64,000 nucleotides of DNA from Talaromyces rugulosus (lineage: Eukaryota; Ascomycota; Eurotiomycetes; Eurotiales; Trichocomaceae): the NCBI RefSeq assembly GCF_013368755.1, contig NC_049564.1, forward strand, positions 4,906,001-4,970,000, read 5' to 3'. Position numbers and translations under genes: made by a program. Below are positions 51,622-62,119 of this stretch, piece after piece; position 1 is the stretch's first letter; every line of letters begins with the position of its first letter. The notes beneath the pieces are model-generated. The model saw only the letters and a list, made by a program, of their open reading frames with translations, was not told the DNA's origin and made no database searches.

Positions 51622-53746
51622 TTAGATGACAGCGAGGAGAACCATCCCAAGTATTGCCGCGGAAGACCACGCAGCGGGAGAAAGTGAGGTACTCATGCTA
51701 TGAGCGGTTGGAGATGTGGAGGCGGAAACAAAAGTCGAAGAAGGCAAAATAACCGACGGCGAATAGGTTGATGGAGTTTGATTGTCGATTGTTCCGTTCC
51801 AACAGTAACGTTGGAAACACTGGCTGCAAGCCTTTGGAACAGCAGTATCGGTTCTGTCAAACGATCGACTGAGAATAGCACAGCCCACGCAAGTGGTCCA
51901 GTTGGAATCTAGCGTACCATTGGCCTGAGTGGCAATATTATAGCCATTCAAAATGACATCGTCGCGCTTTGCGTTGGTGAAACCACTTTCCTGCGAAGAC
52001 ATATTCGACATGTAGGTAACGGGATGATTGGGCAAGTAGACGACCAAAGGTGCCGGCGTCGTCAGATTAGAGCTGTTGCAGCCGAAAAATGTCGGATGTG
52101 TATTGAGGCCTAGGTTGATAAAGGTGTTTTTGTCTGGAATAGAAGGGAACGATGTATCGTTGGCAAACCCTCCAAGGGTACGCTCATACGTGGTAACAAG
52201 TGATGTGCCATTGGGCCAGTAATGCGGATAGGGGTGATTGGTAGTGTCGACAGCAAAGATAACATCCACATTGCGCTTTCTCTGAATAAGCGGATTGAAT
52301 GTAACATTTTCTAGTTTCTCGCCACCGTCAACTACGGTGAGTCTCGTATCCTGCGCAAATGGTGATGAATCCTTGTTGTATTGGTAGAATGGGCTGGGAT
52401 CGTAGGCTGCAGGACCATTCACTGTTGAGTTAGTGGAGCCGACGGCACTAAGATAGTCTTTCAAAACATAGGAAAATAATTCTGCTTCAGATGAATTGCT
52501 CGGTAGCAGAGGAAGAATCTGAGTGCGAATGATGGCGGCGATATCCGTTCTATTCTCATTCCATGTGTCACTGGATGTACCGGTGATAAACCCAGCATTA
52601 TCGAAGCCACGCACACAAGTTTCATTTTCTGGAACTACCCCATTCACAAATCGAGTCCCTAGATATTCTAGTGGCGCGAATCCATAGATAGAGTGGTCAT
52701 AAGTGCCGAACTCCCAAGGAGAGTAGTCATAGACCGGTTCTTTCAAGGTGGGCAAGTCTTCGGACTTGTCAAAGTATTGACCATCAGAAACCACTAGAGG
52801 CAATGGCATATCCCCTTCTTGGAAGGCCTGGGTCTTTGCAATTGAGGACCAGGTAAGGTCGACTCCACCGTGACTAGCATTGAAGGAAAAATAGCCTTGT
52901 ATCCGACCCCTACAAAGGTTAGTTCGGATTATTCACTTTCTACCGTCAACATGGCGAGTGGGATTACCAGAAATCTGGGCTACTGGTCACAAAACCAGCA
53001 TCCTCCTTTGCCTTGACTTGGGCAGTGATATTACCCCAAAATTGTAGGGGGTTCACGGTAGCCGGGCCTACAAGTACGTTCTGAGAAGTAAAATCCTGTT
53101 AAGTGGAGACTGCCGTGAAGTTGTTGATAAAGACCGACGCGAGCAGCCAGGAACCTCCGCTAAGAGTTGAAACATAAGTGGCCGACTGCAGTAGGCCACC
53201 GAGCTGGCCCTTAGCAGTTGCACCCTCGGTGCGGTTGTCAAGGCCTTGAGAGCACCGGCACCATTCATGAATGCATCGAAGCCGCCGCCCGATATGGCAA
53301 TACCAATATTAGGTAGGTTGGATGAGTTACTGGCGTGGCTCTCGATTTAGCTTGATGCGTCAAAGTCGTTGATATCAAGTTGTCCAAGAAACTCTTTCAC
53401 GGCTGGCACGGTCTTGCGACGCCGAGTCTCCAACCAGGATGTTTCTTCGGAGGAGAGTGTCGAAGCGCTTCGAATACTAGGTCGGTCTTCCGGGCAGGCA
53501 ACATGGACCGGGGCATAACCATTGGGGGTATTCGGAAACGCGCGATAATCAATACTCACGGCTTGGGAGGCCTCATGGTAGCCTGACGGAGTATTACCCG
53601 CAGTTATACCTGAGGTATGAAGCATTAGCCAAATGTTGTATAAATCAAGAAGAGCGGTGATCAAGTGGCACCTCCCCAACTTCTACCACAGACTTACATG
53701 GTAAGAGGCTTAAGCTAACATGGATTAGCAGTGTAGTGGATTTCAT
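51622..53746 (-). pseudogene. Lysophospholipase/phospholipase B-like, GPI-anchor type, broken by two stops and a frameshift
   Basis: Read on the minus strand, the order of an intact fungal phospholipase B can be followed. A signal-peptide exon (53746-53698) is spliced to 53609, followed by YRAFPNTPNGYAPVHVACP, the lipase motifs [19 protein letters not shown] and [10 protein letters not shown] (nucleophile Ser), and an intron near 52.92-52.97 kb. The long C-terminal part (from about 52809) is rich in Cys and Asn-X-Ser/Thr sites and ends in a hydrophobic GPI-anchor tail. Three lesions break it: an in-frame TAA at 53349-53347, a one-base deletion near 53239 just after [10 protein letters not shown], and an in-frame TAA at 53101-53099 after NNFTAVST. 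The usual Arg of the GGGYRA motif is Asp (GGGFDAF). A truncated product from the intact 3' part is possible but would lack the nucleophile. Confidence 0.82.
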
Positions 53747-54214
53747 AATTTACACTCAGGACGACTCTATTAAAGAGGGATGATAAAGTAATAAATTTGA
53801 TGGTAGAATGGTCTTGGTAGATTTCGGGGATGACCTCTCTATTTAAGCCCTCGAAATGCCCTGCATTTAACAGCGGAGTCTAGCTGAGCCTGCTAGCTAA
53901 AATATTTTCGTATTTTTCACGGCCGTAATTCTATCCATGCGACTTGACACCCTTTGGGGCGAGGTTAACAGCATTTACTCCTCGAGAGTGGATATGAAAA
54001 GGTTACCGTATTAAGTTAGTGCCATATCACTATTGAGCTAAGCTAATTTCGGATTGCACTCAATTGTCACCTTTTTCCTTTAACCTCAAGATCAAAAAAT
54101 GAATTTGAGGAAATATATTCATATATTTCAACTTGACATACATCTTGTCGCCAAAGTACTAATGATCAAAAAGAAGTGGCATGTAAATTTAGTATATAAT
54201 TCAACATTTGAAGG
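53747..54214. other. Intergenic region between the pseudogene and the regulator
   Basis: 468 bases, AT rich in the right half; it would hold the former phospholipase promoter and the regulator's 3' UTR. No gene is seen. Confidence 0.55.
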
Positions 54215-55853
54215 TTACTCCATGTCATTTTCCTGTTCCCAGGTGCCGGGAAATATGGGCAATTTGATTCCTAGCCTGATGACTTGTGCCATGTTAATCG
54301 CTTGCTGAATACCCATCGTATTTCCAATTCTATCGAGGACTAGCAGGATCCATTCTCTAGTGGTCGGTCCAGTGCCCATAGACTTGGCCGCAATGAACAA
54401 AGGCCACAGAAGGCGGAGTGCGGCCGCAAAGATCGTAAGAAAATGTTGAAAACAGTACGAAACGCTGGTGCAAATTTCATCTGCCATCTGTTGGATGATG
54501 GCAATGGACTGAATCATCGTCTGCTGGCATTCTGCTGCCCTGTTTATTTCCCACAGACGTAACGACATTGATCTAACCATCTCATTGACCACTATGCGTG
54601 TTTGACGATAGTGGTTCCACATGGAGGCAGTGTTGACATTCTGATACACGTGGTATTTACCATTGATGGCGGGGAAATGAGTATGGTCGCCCAAGGGAGA
54701 AGGCGAGTCATCGTCGACGACAGCATACTGCCAAAATGGGGTCAGCGAAATAGCCCATGACCTTAGATTAGCATCAACGTGAAGGGATTTTTCGATGAAT
54801 AACCCTAGGTTCTCCTGTAAATTATGTTCCAATTCTGCGGCATCTACCTCAGCAGACAGATTGTTGAGCTGGATTAGTATATTGTAAAAATCTTCAACTG
54901 GTTGAGATAGCGCATCCTGCTTGGCTCTTGCGACCTTCGATAATTCCATCACCCCCGATACATCATATTTCGAATGTCTAAAGAAAACGGTGCTGATTGC
55001 CTGCAAACCACAAATTAGATCAAAAGAGGAAGTCTCAAGGGGATAAGTTGACATACATTTTGTAAACGCACAAGTGTAAACAATTGTAGCCCTGTGTATG
55101 AATTCAATTGCTCTAAGCCTCGTAGCTCCAGAAGCTTCGATGCGCCTCGGACATGATTATACCAGCTATGCATCGTACCCGGAGACTGAAATGTCATCAT
55201 CTATAGCCTTTATTAGAATAGGCTCTTCGGCTGCTGTTAGAAAAGAAATCTCACCTCATACAAGCTAAGCAACACCACGGATGCCAAGGTGGAGTCGGAC
55301 TTTGCTGTGAGTGGGTCTTTCAGGGCAGTGTTGGTAGCAAGCAGGGCTTCGCAGTAATGCTCTCCTGTCGATCGAGTTAGCCCAGGCAACCTCTGGACTC
55401 TCGATACGCTTGCTAGCCCTACAGCCTTGATTGTGGCTTGGAGCGCACAAGACGGGTCTGTAAGCAGTATTTCCGGCAAAATGGGGAGAAACCCATGGCT
55501 TTGTAAAGAGCCAACAGAACAGGAGAAGATGTCTCGCTCATCACCCGGAACAGGTTGAGGAACCAAAGGCACCATGGAAGTTGATTGTTCCGCATGTACT
55601 ACTGGCTTGCGTCTGGCTTTGGCCTTGCTGGAAACTTCCTGAGTGTGATCATGGATCCTCAAGATTTTGGGATCTCGATACCCATAGCACTCTTGGTTCA
55701 CCCTCAGGCATTGCCCACATGATGGACGGCGCTGGTCACACTAGTTGTTACTGATCAGCCATTTGTCGCCCATTCTCTAGAGCACTCACGCACTGCCAGC
55801 CGCCGCTTCCGGCATAAAGCACAGCCCAGAGCAGGCTTTCCTCTGTAAACCAT
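54215..55853 (-). CDS. Zn2Cys6 binuclear cluster transcription factor
   Basis: Minus-strand exons 55853-55794, 55740-55255, 55200-55057 and 55000-54215 give 491 residues. The zinc cluster is at the very N-terminus and is rebuilt by the first splice: GCALCRKRRLA joined to CDQRRPSCGQCLRVNQEC gives the six cysteines of the CX2CX6CX5CX2CX6C type. The MVYRGKP opening is a recurring start in one fungal subgroup. The rest is helical, without a recognisable linker-coiled-coil, and fits the fungal-specific (Fungal_trans_2-like) regulatory region. An in-frame ATG at 55955 upstream would add 34 residues but the conserved start favours 55853. It sits between the pseudogene and the multicopper oxidase gene, so a role as local regulator of the pigment genes is a reasonable inference, not proven. 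Confidence 0.88.
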
Positions 55854-56382
55854 AGCCCTAGGTTGAAAGGAACTTCCCTGTAGGGTAACGAGTTCGCATG
55901 GTGAAGTGTCGGACGCTAGCTCGCTGGGGGGTTTTGCTTGGCTTTTTAAAGCCAATTTAAAGCCAGCCCAAATTACCGAACAAACGCCAGGGGAGGCGCC
56001 AGGGCTGATTAGGCTGGATGCTTACAAGTCAGCTTTTCAGCCCCGAAATTTCGCTGTTTTAACCATGTTTTACCTAGTGTGTTCCGAAGAGCATACCGGA
56101 GACGGCTAGCACCTTGGCTACTAGGAATAATAAGGTTCAGCTCGATCTCTTCTTAGTACGTACGTAGTTCTACCGAGTCAATATTAATAGCATTGTTATC
56201 ATTCAGGTGGAATTTTTGTTGCAGTACAGTAATTATTTATAATAATGCAAGAACGGAACTTTTCATAACTAGAGCACAATAAAACATTTAACACCCAGCA
56301 GCAAAATACGTTGTATACTTGATCTTTAAAAAACAATAAAAATAAAAAATGAAGACAAGAAATTCTTATTCGTAAATCGCAA
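55854..56382. other. Promoter region of the Zn2Cys6 regulator
   Basis: 529 bases between the regulator start and the oxidase stop. It contains the perfect inverted repeat TTGGCTTT-TT-AAAGCCAA at 55938-55955, overlapping a direct repeat of TTTAAAGCCA at 55945 and 55956. No gene is seen. Confidence 0.5.
55938..55965. promoter_or_regulatory. Overlapping inverted and direct repeats upstream of the regulator
   Basis: An 8-base inverted repeat with 2-base centre (55938-55955) and two TTTAAAGCCA copies (55945-55954, 55956-55965) lie 85-112 bases upstream of the start codon, a possible autoregulatory or general factor site. Confidence 0.3.
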
Positions 56383-58413
56383 TCAACACTGGTCCCAAGA
56401 GTCAACTTGCGTGTTTCCCCAAACATCCACCCCGTCCATGAGCACCATGCCCATGCCAGACCAAAGATGCGTCGCCATATGGCAGTGCAACATGAAGGGC
56501 CCCGGATTCTCCACAAAGTACCGCACTGCGATCCAAGCTATTCCCCTCGGTGAAGTGACAAAAGTGTCTCTATATAGCGGTTGATCTAGAAAGAAACTTT
56601 CTGGACTTTCAGCTATACCTTCATCAATGGATGACCAGTTAAAGGTGCCTTGTGCGGAGCCGATAAGGAACATCTTGTTCGAGTGCTTGTGAATTGGGTG
56701 AGGGGGCTCAAGGGGCGTCACTGTTGGATCTTCAATGCTAATCTGGAAGACAATATCAACCCAGGTATTGTTCCGCGTGTTTATTTTCAGCGCATTTGCG
56801 ATTTCACTGGAAGAAGGGTTGTAGATGACGGGCTCCATGGAGCCAAGGTTAGCAGGGAGAAACCCGGTGCCATCCAATGACCACTCCCAAGATGAGTTAA
56901 TACGGGACAAGTTCAGGAGGTAGAAGTCATCGGCCTGTTTCGCAGGATACACTGGTGGGAAAGGTGGGAGATGGGAAACGTTTAGGGATATCACGTCAGA
57001 AGAAGTCGGTTGGCCGCCGTAGTTAATGTATGGGGTTGATACTCTTGTGCTGTGCTCTCCTCCGGCATATCGAAGAGTCGCATAGCCAGCAACAATTTGA
57101 TTACCACCGTCGTTAGCGATGGTTATATTGTAGTTCGCGGGCTCCTTGTCGAGTTTGATAAAAACAGAGTAACGTTCGCCATTGTACAGTTCCAAGGTGT
57201 GCGCATACTGTGGCTCGATATATCGACCATCAACCTCATACACCCACATTGGATGTTCATCGATGGAAACAACGAGGGCTTTTTCACTGGCACCGCCGAT
57301 GAAATTGAGACTGGCCCATCCGTAAGCAGGGTCGACCTCTACAACGGCTGTAGGCCCATCGCTGGCAACACAACCGTCATTAAGCCTAGGGGGTAGATTG
57401 TCAGGCTCGTGTGGCCAGTGACCCTGAGTGCCGATAACAAAAGGAAGGCATCTGTTTTTGTTGATTAGCAACCGATTTTCAAAGGATGATGCTACCAAAA
57501 AATACCCTTTGTCAGTGACGGTGGTGTTGAGAACCTCTTTGACGGAGGGGATTACCAGCGAATCCAACACATCTTCGCCAGGACAGTAGACAGAACCTTT
57601 TCCTTGGATGAGGACGCTGTCGGAGCAACTTTTTCATTGATGCGAATTAGAACCTCGGAAACTGAAGAAAAACCAACGAAACACTTACAAAATATCGTAA
57701 CCAGTTTGTTTCATTGCATCCATATACTCAAATGAAGTGTATTGACTCCAGTCAGACACCATTATGAGCTCAGCATATTTCTCGGCGTTTCGAATACTCT
57801 CCAGTTCTGCCGTATCGTTGGTAATCATCGAAAATGGGTTTTCTCTCTTTGGAGATGGCCTATTAAATCAGGCATACTTTAATTAGTGATACGATGTTGA
57901 TTGAATCAACGACAAATTAAAGAGCCATACCTAATTTGTATAGCACCATAAAGTCCATCTTGAATGGTGGCCATATCATGAGAATGGTACCAATATGTTC
58001 CATATTGCGTCGCGTGCCACTGGTAGTCGAATGTATAGTTGGACTGGATAGCCCATTGCGTGAGGCCGGGCACGCCGTCTGACCACGCCGTGTGTTTTTG
58101 TCTGAAACTCCAATTAGTTTCCAGTCCATAACACTTTCTGTATTCACGTAGAGAGGGTCTTTTTATACTCAATTCCATGAAAATGTACTGTAGTGTTGAA
58201 TGGCAGGTAGTTATTCACTGTCACCGTAACATCATCTCCCTCGTCAACGACAAGAGGAGGTCCCGGAAATTGACCATTGACAAAGATCATTTCCCGTTGT
58301 TGACCATTGGGTGCACCGACTTCCCATGTTAGATCGAGATTGAAATGGACACAGGCGCTATGTGCGAGAGTTGCCAGGCCCGTTAAACATAGTACTTTTC
58401 TGGAGACGGCCAT
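56383..58413 (-). CDS. Secreted multicopper oxidase (laccase/ferroxidase-like, Abr1-type role)
   Basis: Minus-strand exons 58413-58169, 58101-57931, 57859-57689 and 57628-56383 give 610 residues. A signal peptide covers about residues 1-20. All four copper-ligand motifs are present: HFHG (His77, His79), WYHSH (His121, His123), HPIHKHS and HCHMATHLWSGM (from residue 577) with the Cys, His and axial Met of the type 1 site. The enzyme should oxidise phenols or metal ions with O2, outside the cell or in the wall. In A. fumigatus the pigment cluster has two copper oxidases, Abr1 and Abr2; this single one probably fills the final polymerising or browning step. Which of the two it corresponds to, or whether it is a separate type, cannot be decided here, so no symbol is given. 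Confidence 0.9.
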
Positions 58414-59086
58414 GATGCACGCATGTATTGATACAGATCAAAAAGGCACATCTAAGTAGGAAACAGAAATCCAAAAAAGAGCATCTGCTGGAAAATATTA
58501 ATGGAAATGTAGAGTTAACAAAAGCCTGTTGGCCTGGGTATCACGTCAACTGACAAGGATAAGGATGAGGGTAATAATCCAAAGAATGAAACTTACAATC
58601 TAGTGGGTTAGATGTGCTGTCAGGATTTGATTATTCTTCATCTAAGGTGAAGAAAATGTAAACAATCCAAATCGAGAAGGCGGTACGTCGTCCCCTGCAT
58701 CCAAGGGGCATTCCGCTACAAGCACGTCCCACAACTGTCCTATGAAATCGTTTGATTGCGACCTTCTTATAGATAGAAACCCCTGTGGTGGAGAGATAAC
58801 TCTGGCATAACTCGTCTTTTTGTTTTTATTCTCTTGGCACGTGTTTGATAAGAGGATCAACATACCACCAACAGACTGCTATTATGTTAGACGCGTGGCC
58901 AATCAAGCCCTAATCCGCAGGACCAGCTACACGATACAAGAAAAAGGCAGCTTCAAAGCATAGATAATCTTTAATTTCGATAAACACAATTAATTAAACC
59001 ATACTAAATTCTCGATAAGCCATTACTCATAACCCATAATTGAATCACTTTCCACATCAAAATATCGGAATATCAGAATTTCCCGT
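58414..59086. other. Promoter region of the multicopper oxidase gene
   Basis: 673 bases; an open frame at 58642-58863 (-) has no similarity and is not believed. A CACGTG E-box at 58838-58843 is listed separately. Confidence 0.5.
58838..58843. promoter_or_regulatory. E-box CACGTG upstream of the oxidase
   Basis: Lies 425 bases upstream of the multicopper oxidase start; same core as the E-box upstream of the PKS. Confidence 0.3.
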
Positions 59087-60079
59087 TCACAGATTAATAC
59101 CAACAATCTTAGCTGGCTCAGAAAATACTCCATTAACAGGAGCGGTCTGACCACCATTCGTCGGAACATACAAGGTAGGGTATTTTCCATTCTGCATGAA
59201 GAGAACTGTCGTGGGTCCAGCAATAAGGGTAGAGTTGATACCTCCCTCAATCGTCTTCCTTGGGTAATCTTCATCTTCAAGGTCTACCGCGACGACCGAA
59301 TTCTGTCCCAAAGTTGCCATATATGCCACACTTCCATCTGGTGTCAAAGAAAATCCATCAGGTATCAAAGTCTGGTCATTGAAAAGGATCTCGACCGGCC
59401 CAGTAGCTGTTCCTTCTTCTAGGTCGACGGGCACCCGTCCAAAGACCTTGTTTTGGGTAGCCGTAAAGTATAAGTATTCATCGTGAGATTGTAAATTGTT
59501 GACTCCAGCTAAAGCATGATCTTGTATGGTGATCGAGTAGTCGCCCGAAACGGTGTCCAATTTGTAGATAGCACCTTGGCCAGCATCTGCAATCAGGACA
59601 AGGGTTGAGTTTCGTCGTTTCTGGAAAGTATGTATGCCATGGAGAAATTGGGCCTCTGGAATCTTCGCGATTAAGCTTGCTGAGCCGTCATTGTTTGAAT
59701 CCAGCTGCACTTTCCAGACTGAAAAGGAGCCAGGCTCCGGTTTGAGTGTGGCAGTGTCCAAATTACCCGCAGTCACAGCATAAACATCATCGTCAAGTCG
59801 TGATAGACCAATCACGCTGCCCACATCTGGAATAGTTGCAACTTGATCCGCCGTGCATTCGTCGACGTTGACGGCCCATACTTCAGGCACATCAGTCCGA
59901 GTGATCACCAGGTCGTTGTTTGGACGGCTAACGATGTTCGAAATCCAAGAACCGTTGTCAGGAAACTGATATACAGTGTAAACGTCGGACGCGTAACGCT
60001 GGAAACCGGGTTTGTTGGTGGCCAGAGTCAGTGACGGCAAGGCTGCCACGACGAGACTTGCTAGCAACATATACATCAT
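59087..60079 (-). CDS. Secreted SMP-30/gluconolactonase-like beta-propeller protein
   Basis: One exon; from the ATG at 60079 it gives 330 residues. The first ~22 residues are a signal peptide with a hydrophobic core and a small-residue cleavage area (SLTLA). The frame is open further up to an ATG at 60163, but that would bury the signal. The body has the repeated strand-turn pattern of six-bladed propellers of the SMP-30/gluconolactonase/LRE group: VYQFPDNGSWISNI, NNDLVITRTD, VIGLSRLDDDVYAVTAGN, HGIHTF, LIADAGQGAIYKLD, GVNNLQSHDEYLYFT, PDGFSLTPDGSVAYMAT. Members include lactonases and other hydrolases as well as proteins without known activity. It stands between the copper oxidase and arp1, all on the minus strand, so it may be co-expressed in pigment formation. 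Substrate unknown. Confidence 0.82.
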   Translation of the reverse strand: MMYMLLASLVVAALPSLTLATNKPGFQRYASDVYTVYQFPDNGSWISNIVSRPNNDLVITRTDVPEVWAVNVDECTADQVATIPDVGSVIGLSRLDDDVYAVTAGNLDTATLKPEPGSFSVWKVQLDSNNDGSASLIAKIPEAQFLHGIHTFQKRRNSTLVLIADAGQGAIYKLDTVSGDYSITIQDHALAGVNNLQSHDEYLYFTATQNKVFGRVPVDLEEGTATGPVEILFNDQTLIPDGFSLTPDGSVAYMATLGQNSVVAVDLEDEDYPRKTIEGGINSTLIAGPTTVLFMQNGKYPTLYVPTNGGQTAPVNGVFSEPAKIVGINL

Positions 60080-60725
60080 GTGCTGTGATATCGTAGCCGA
60101 CAAGTAGGGCAATGGTAAATTTCTGGATAGGGCGGGCCTACTCAAAAAGACTAAGAGGTGCACAGGATCAGAAGGGAAGAAGCAAACTAAACTTGGCAGA
60201 TGAGAATAACCACAGGGACCAGTTTAGAGTCTACATCTAGGTCTTGGTCCGAGCACTAACATTCTTTTGTGAAAGGGCTGAGTAAAGGCTCCAACAAACA
60301 ATTTCCTTGAATTTGTGGTCTGGTCGTTCGAGACGCTGTCCAGGAATGCTGTTTTTCCATTTCACATTTTTTTCGAGTTTCTCATTCCGTCGGGGGTAAC
60401 AAGGGATGATCAGCAAGATTGACCTTGTCTAACAAGAAACATTGGATGTGCAACGCATGGCGTGTCAAACTGATAACCATCATGTCGTTGAGTTTCACTT
60501 ATAAATTTGTTTGTTTGTGTTTTTGTTTTTTTCGTTTCCGCCTAGAGGTTAGTTATAGAAATTTTGTCTCCCTACGCGAGAGTCCCGACTATCAATGATG
60601 GTAACTTTCTGGCTACTCCGCAAACTTCAGTATTTAAAACTAAAAATATTTTACGTGAAATGGTTACTATGATACTGATTGATGTTCAAATGTTGTTCCG
60701 AGTTTGTATAGAGAAAGGCCGCTGT
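60080..60725. other. Promoter region of the beta-propeller gene / 3' region of arp1
   Basis: 646 bases without a gene. A T/G-rich stretch lies near 60500-60540. Confidence 0.55.
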
Positions 60726-61435
60726 CTAGTAATGACAAGCTTGGAAAACTTCTTCGAATCGGTCCTCGTTCCATCTGACGGTCGGCTTCAGGCCTGCAAA
60801 TTTCCAAACACCATTTATTTTGCGATAGTAATGCTCGTTTGTTGCATGGCTATGTCCCTTGAGCTTGACCGTCTTCAGATTTCCGTCGGTGTAAACCTGA
60901 TGGGCGGCACGCAACTGGTGGTGACCGATGACTTCGGTGTCTGAAACTTTTTCCCACCAAGTAGCACCGAGAAGGTGTTGAGTCTTAATGGCTGGATCTC
61001 CTAGGAAACCTGGGTCTGTCACCATAGCCATGTAATCTTCGGCGTCCATCGAGTCCCAGCGACCAAGGGCGATTTGGGTATAATCAACCTGAGAAACTAC
61101 TATCAGTTTTCGTTTTGATTTATAATATCAAAGTGCTTCATCTTTACAGTCAAAGTAGGAGCAATGATGTCCCTAAGGCGTTCCCAATCCTAAGTCGTTG
61201 TCAGCGCAATGTGGGCATTGAGTTATGCTATGAAGGAGCATACCTTGGAGTCGTAGCTATCAGCCCAGTCAAAGACAACCTTTGACAGTTCAAGATAATC
61301 TAGAGGACTATGAGTTAACTGCATGTCGACCAGAATAACTTGTATGAAATTACCTTGGAGGCTGATATCCAAATTCGGTTGCTTTGCGCTCACAAAGGGC
61401 GAGGATTCAGCATCGGATTTCAGAGATGGGGCCAT
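60726..61435 (-). CDS. arp1: Scytalone dehydratase
   Basis: Minus-strand exons 61435-61354, 61299-61244, 61189-61148 and 61088-60726 give 180 residues, close to the usual ~172-185. The enzyme removes water from scytalone (to 1,3,8-trihydroxynaphthalene) and vermelone in DHN-melanin synthesis. Using the Magnaporthe enzyme as guide, the offset is a constant 13: Tyr43 (30), Asp44 (31), Tyr63 (50), His98 (85), His123 (110) and Asn144 (131) are all kept. The place of Ser129 is Ala142 (KGHSHATNEH), with a Ser two positions earlier instead. The first intron ends at TCCTCTAG; the earlier ATAG would bring a stop. It shares a 684-base divergent promoter with arp2. Confidence 0.92.
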
Positions 61436-62119
61436 GGTGAGCAAAATCGAATTTTAGCAGTGGTAAAATTTTATTGATGAAGTAAGAACTCTACGTCAAT
61501 AGATACAGAAATCTGCGATAGAAGCAAATTAGCCTCACATAAGGCTTTCTCAATTACGTACACTGCGCTACTTGCAACGGATTCGTACAATCAAGTCCAT
61601 TCATAGAAGGTTGCTTACGTGAATTCAGGTTTCCTTCACTCCTTGCATTCCATGGTTCTGCAACCGTGGCTTGACACGACTAAATAGGCCCAGCTAAGCC
61701 CAAATCCAATAGCCCTGGAATTCTCGGTGAAATCATTATTTCCCCCGGATCTCAAAGCACAGGTATGGATTGGAAGTGCGAGTGTAACAATAAATTTCCG
61801 AAAACGGATGATCTTTTTCGGCGGCGAATTCTACTGCAACCATGATACATTCGCATTTGAAATTCGATCCGTGGACAGGATAACCCTTAATACTTCAACA
61901 GATTGAGCGATACTAAATATAGGATTACTAGATTCGGTCTCACCGTCTTCAGGGCTGCGATTGTTTACTAGGGGAAAGAAAAATACATATGTAGTAGTAC
62001 TTACTACCTAACTAAAATCCATAAATATACAGACATACATACCTATTTTTGATTTTCACGGTTTTTTAAGCTAAAATTCCTGACCTTTCTCATACACTAC
62101 GCCCTTTCTATTCGCAACG
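61436..62119. promoter_or_regulatory. Shared divergent promoter of arp1 and arp2
   Basis: 684 bases between the two divergent start codons, with no coding signal. A perfect CTAWWWWTAG motif lies at 61913-61922. The arrangement implies joint control of dehydratase and reductase. Confidence 0.7.
61913..61922. promoter_or_regulatory. MADS-box (Rlm1/MEF2) motif CTAAATATAG
   Basis: Perfect match to CTA(A/T)4TAG, 198 bases upstream of arp2 and 478 upstream of arp1. In A. fumigatus the MADS-box factor RlmA takes part in control of the DHN-melanin gene pksP, so this site is a plausible input from the cell-wall integrity pathway. Confidence 0.45.

Noticed and set aside
58642..58863. 73-codon frame upstream of the copper oxidase
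   Set aside because: No similarity, no signal peptide, and it lies in the expected promoter.
60564..60944. Plus-strand frame over the arp1 3' end
   Set aside because: It is antisense to the last exon of arp1, whose protein sequence is clearly conserved.
61300..61354. Unspliced reading through arp1 intron 1
   Set aside because: The 54-base intron is in frame without stops, but removing it restores the usual spacing between the N-terminal segment and DYLELSKVVFDWADSYDSK, and it has good donor, branch and acceptor sites.
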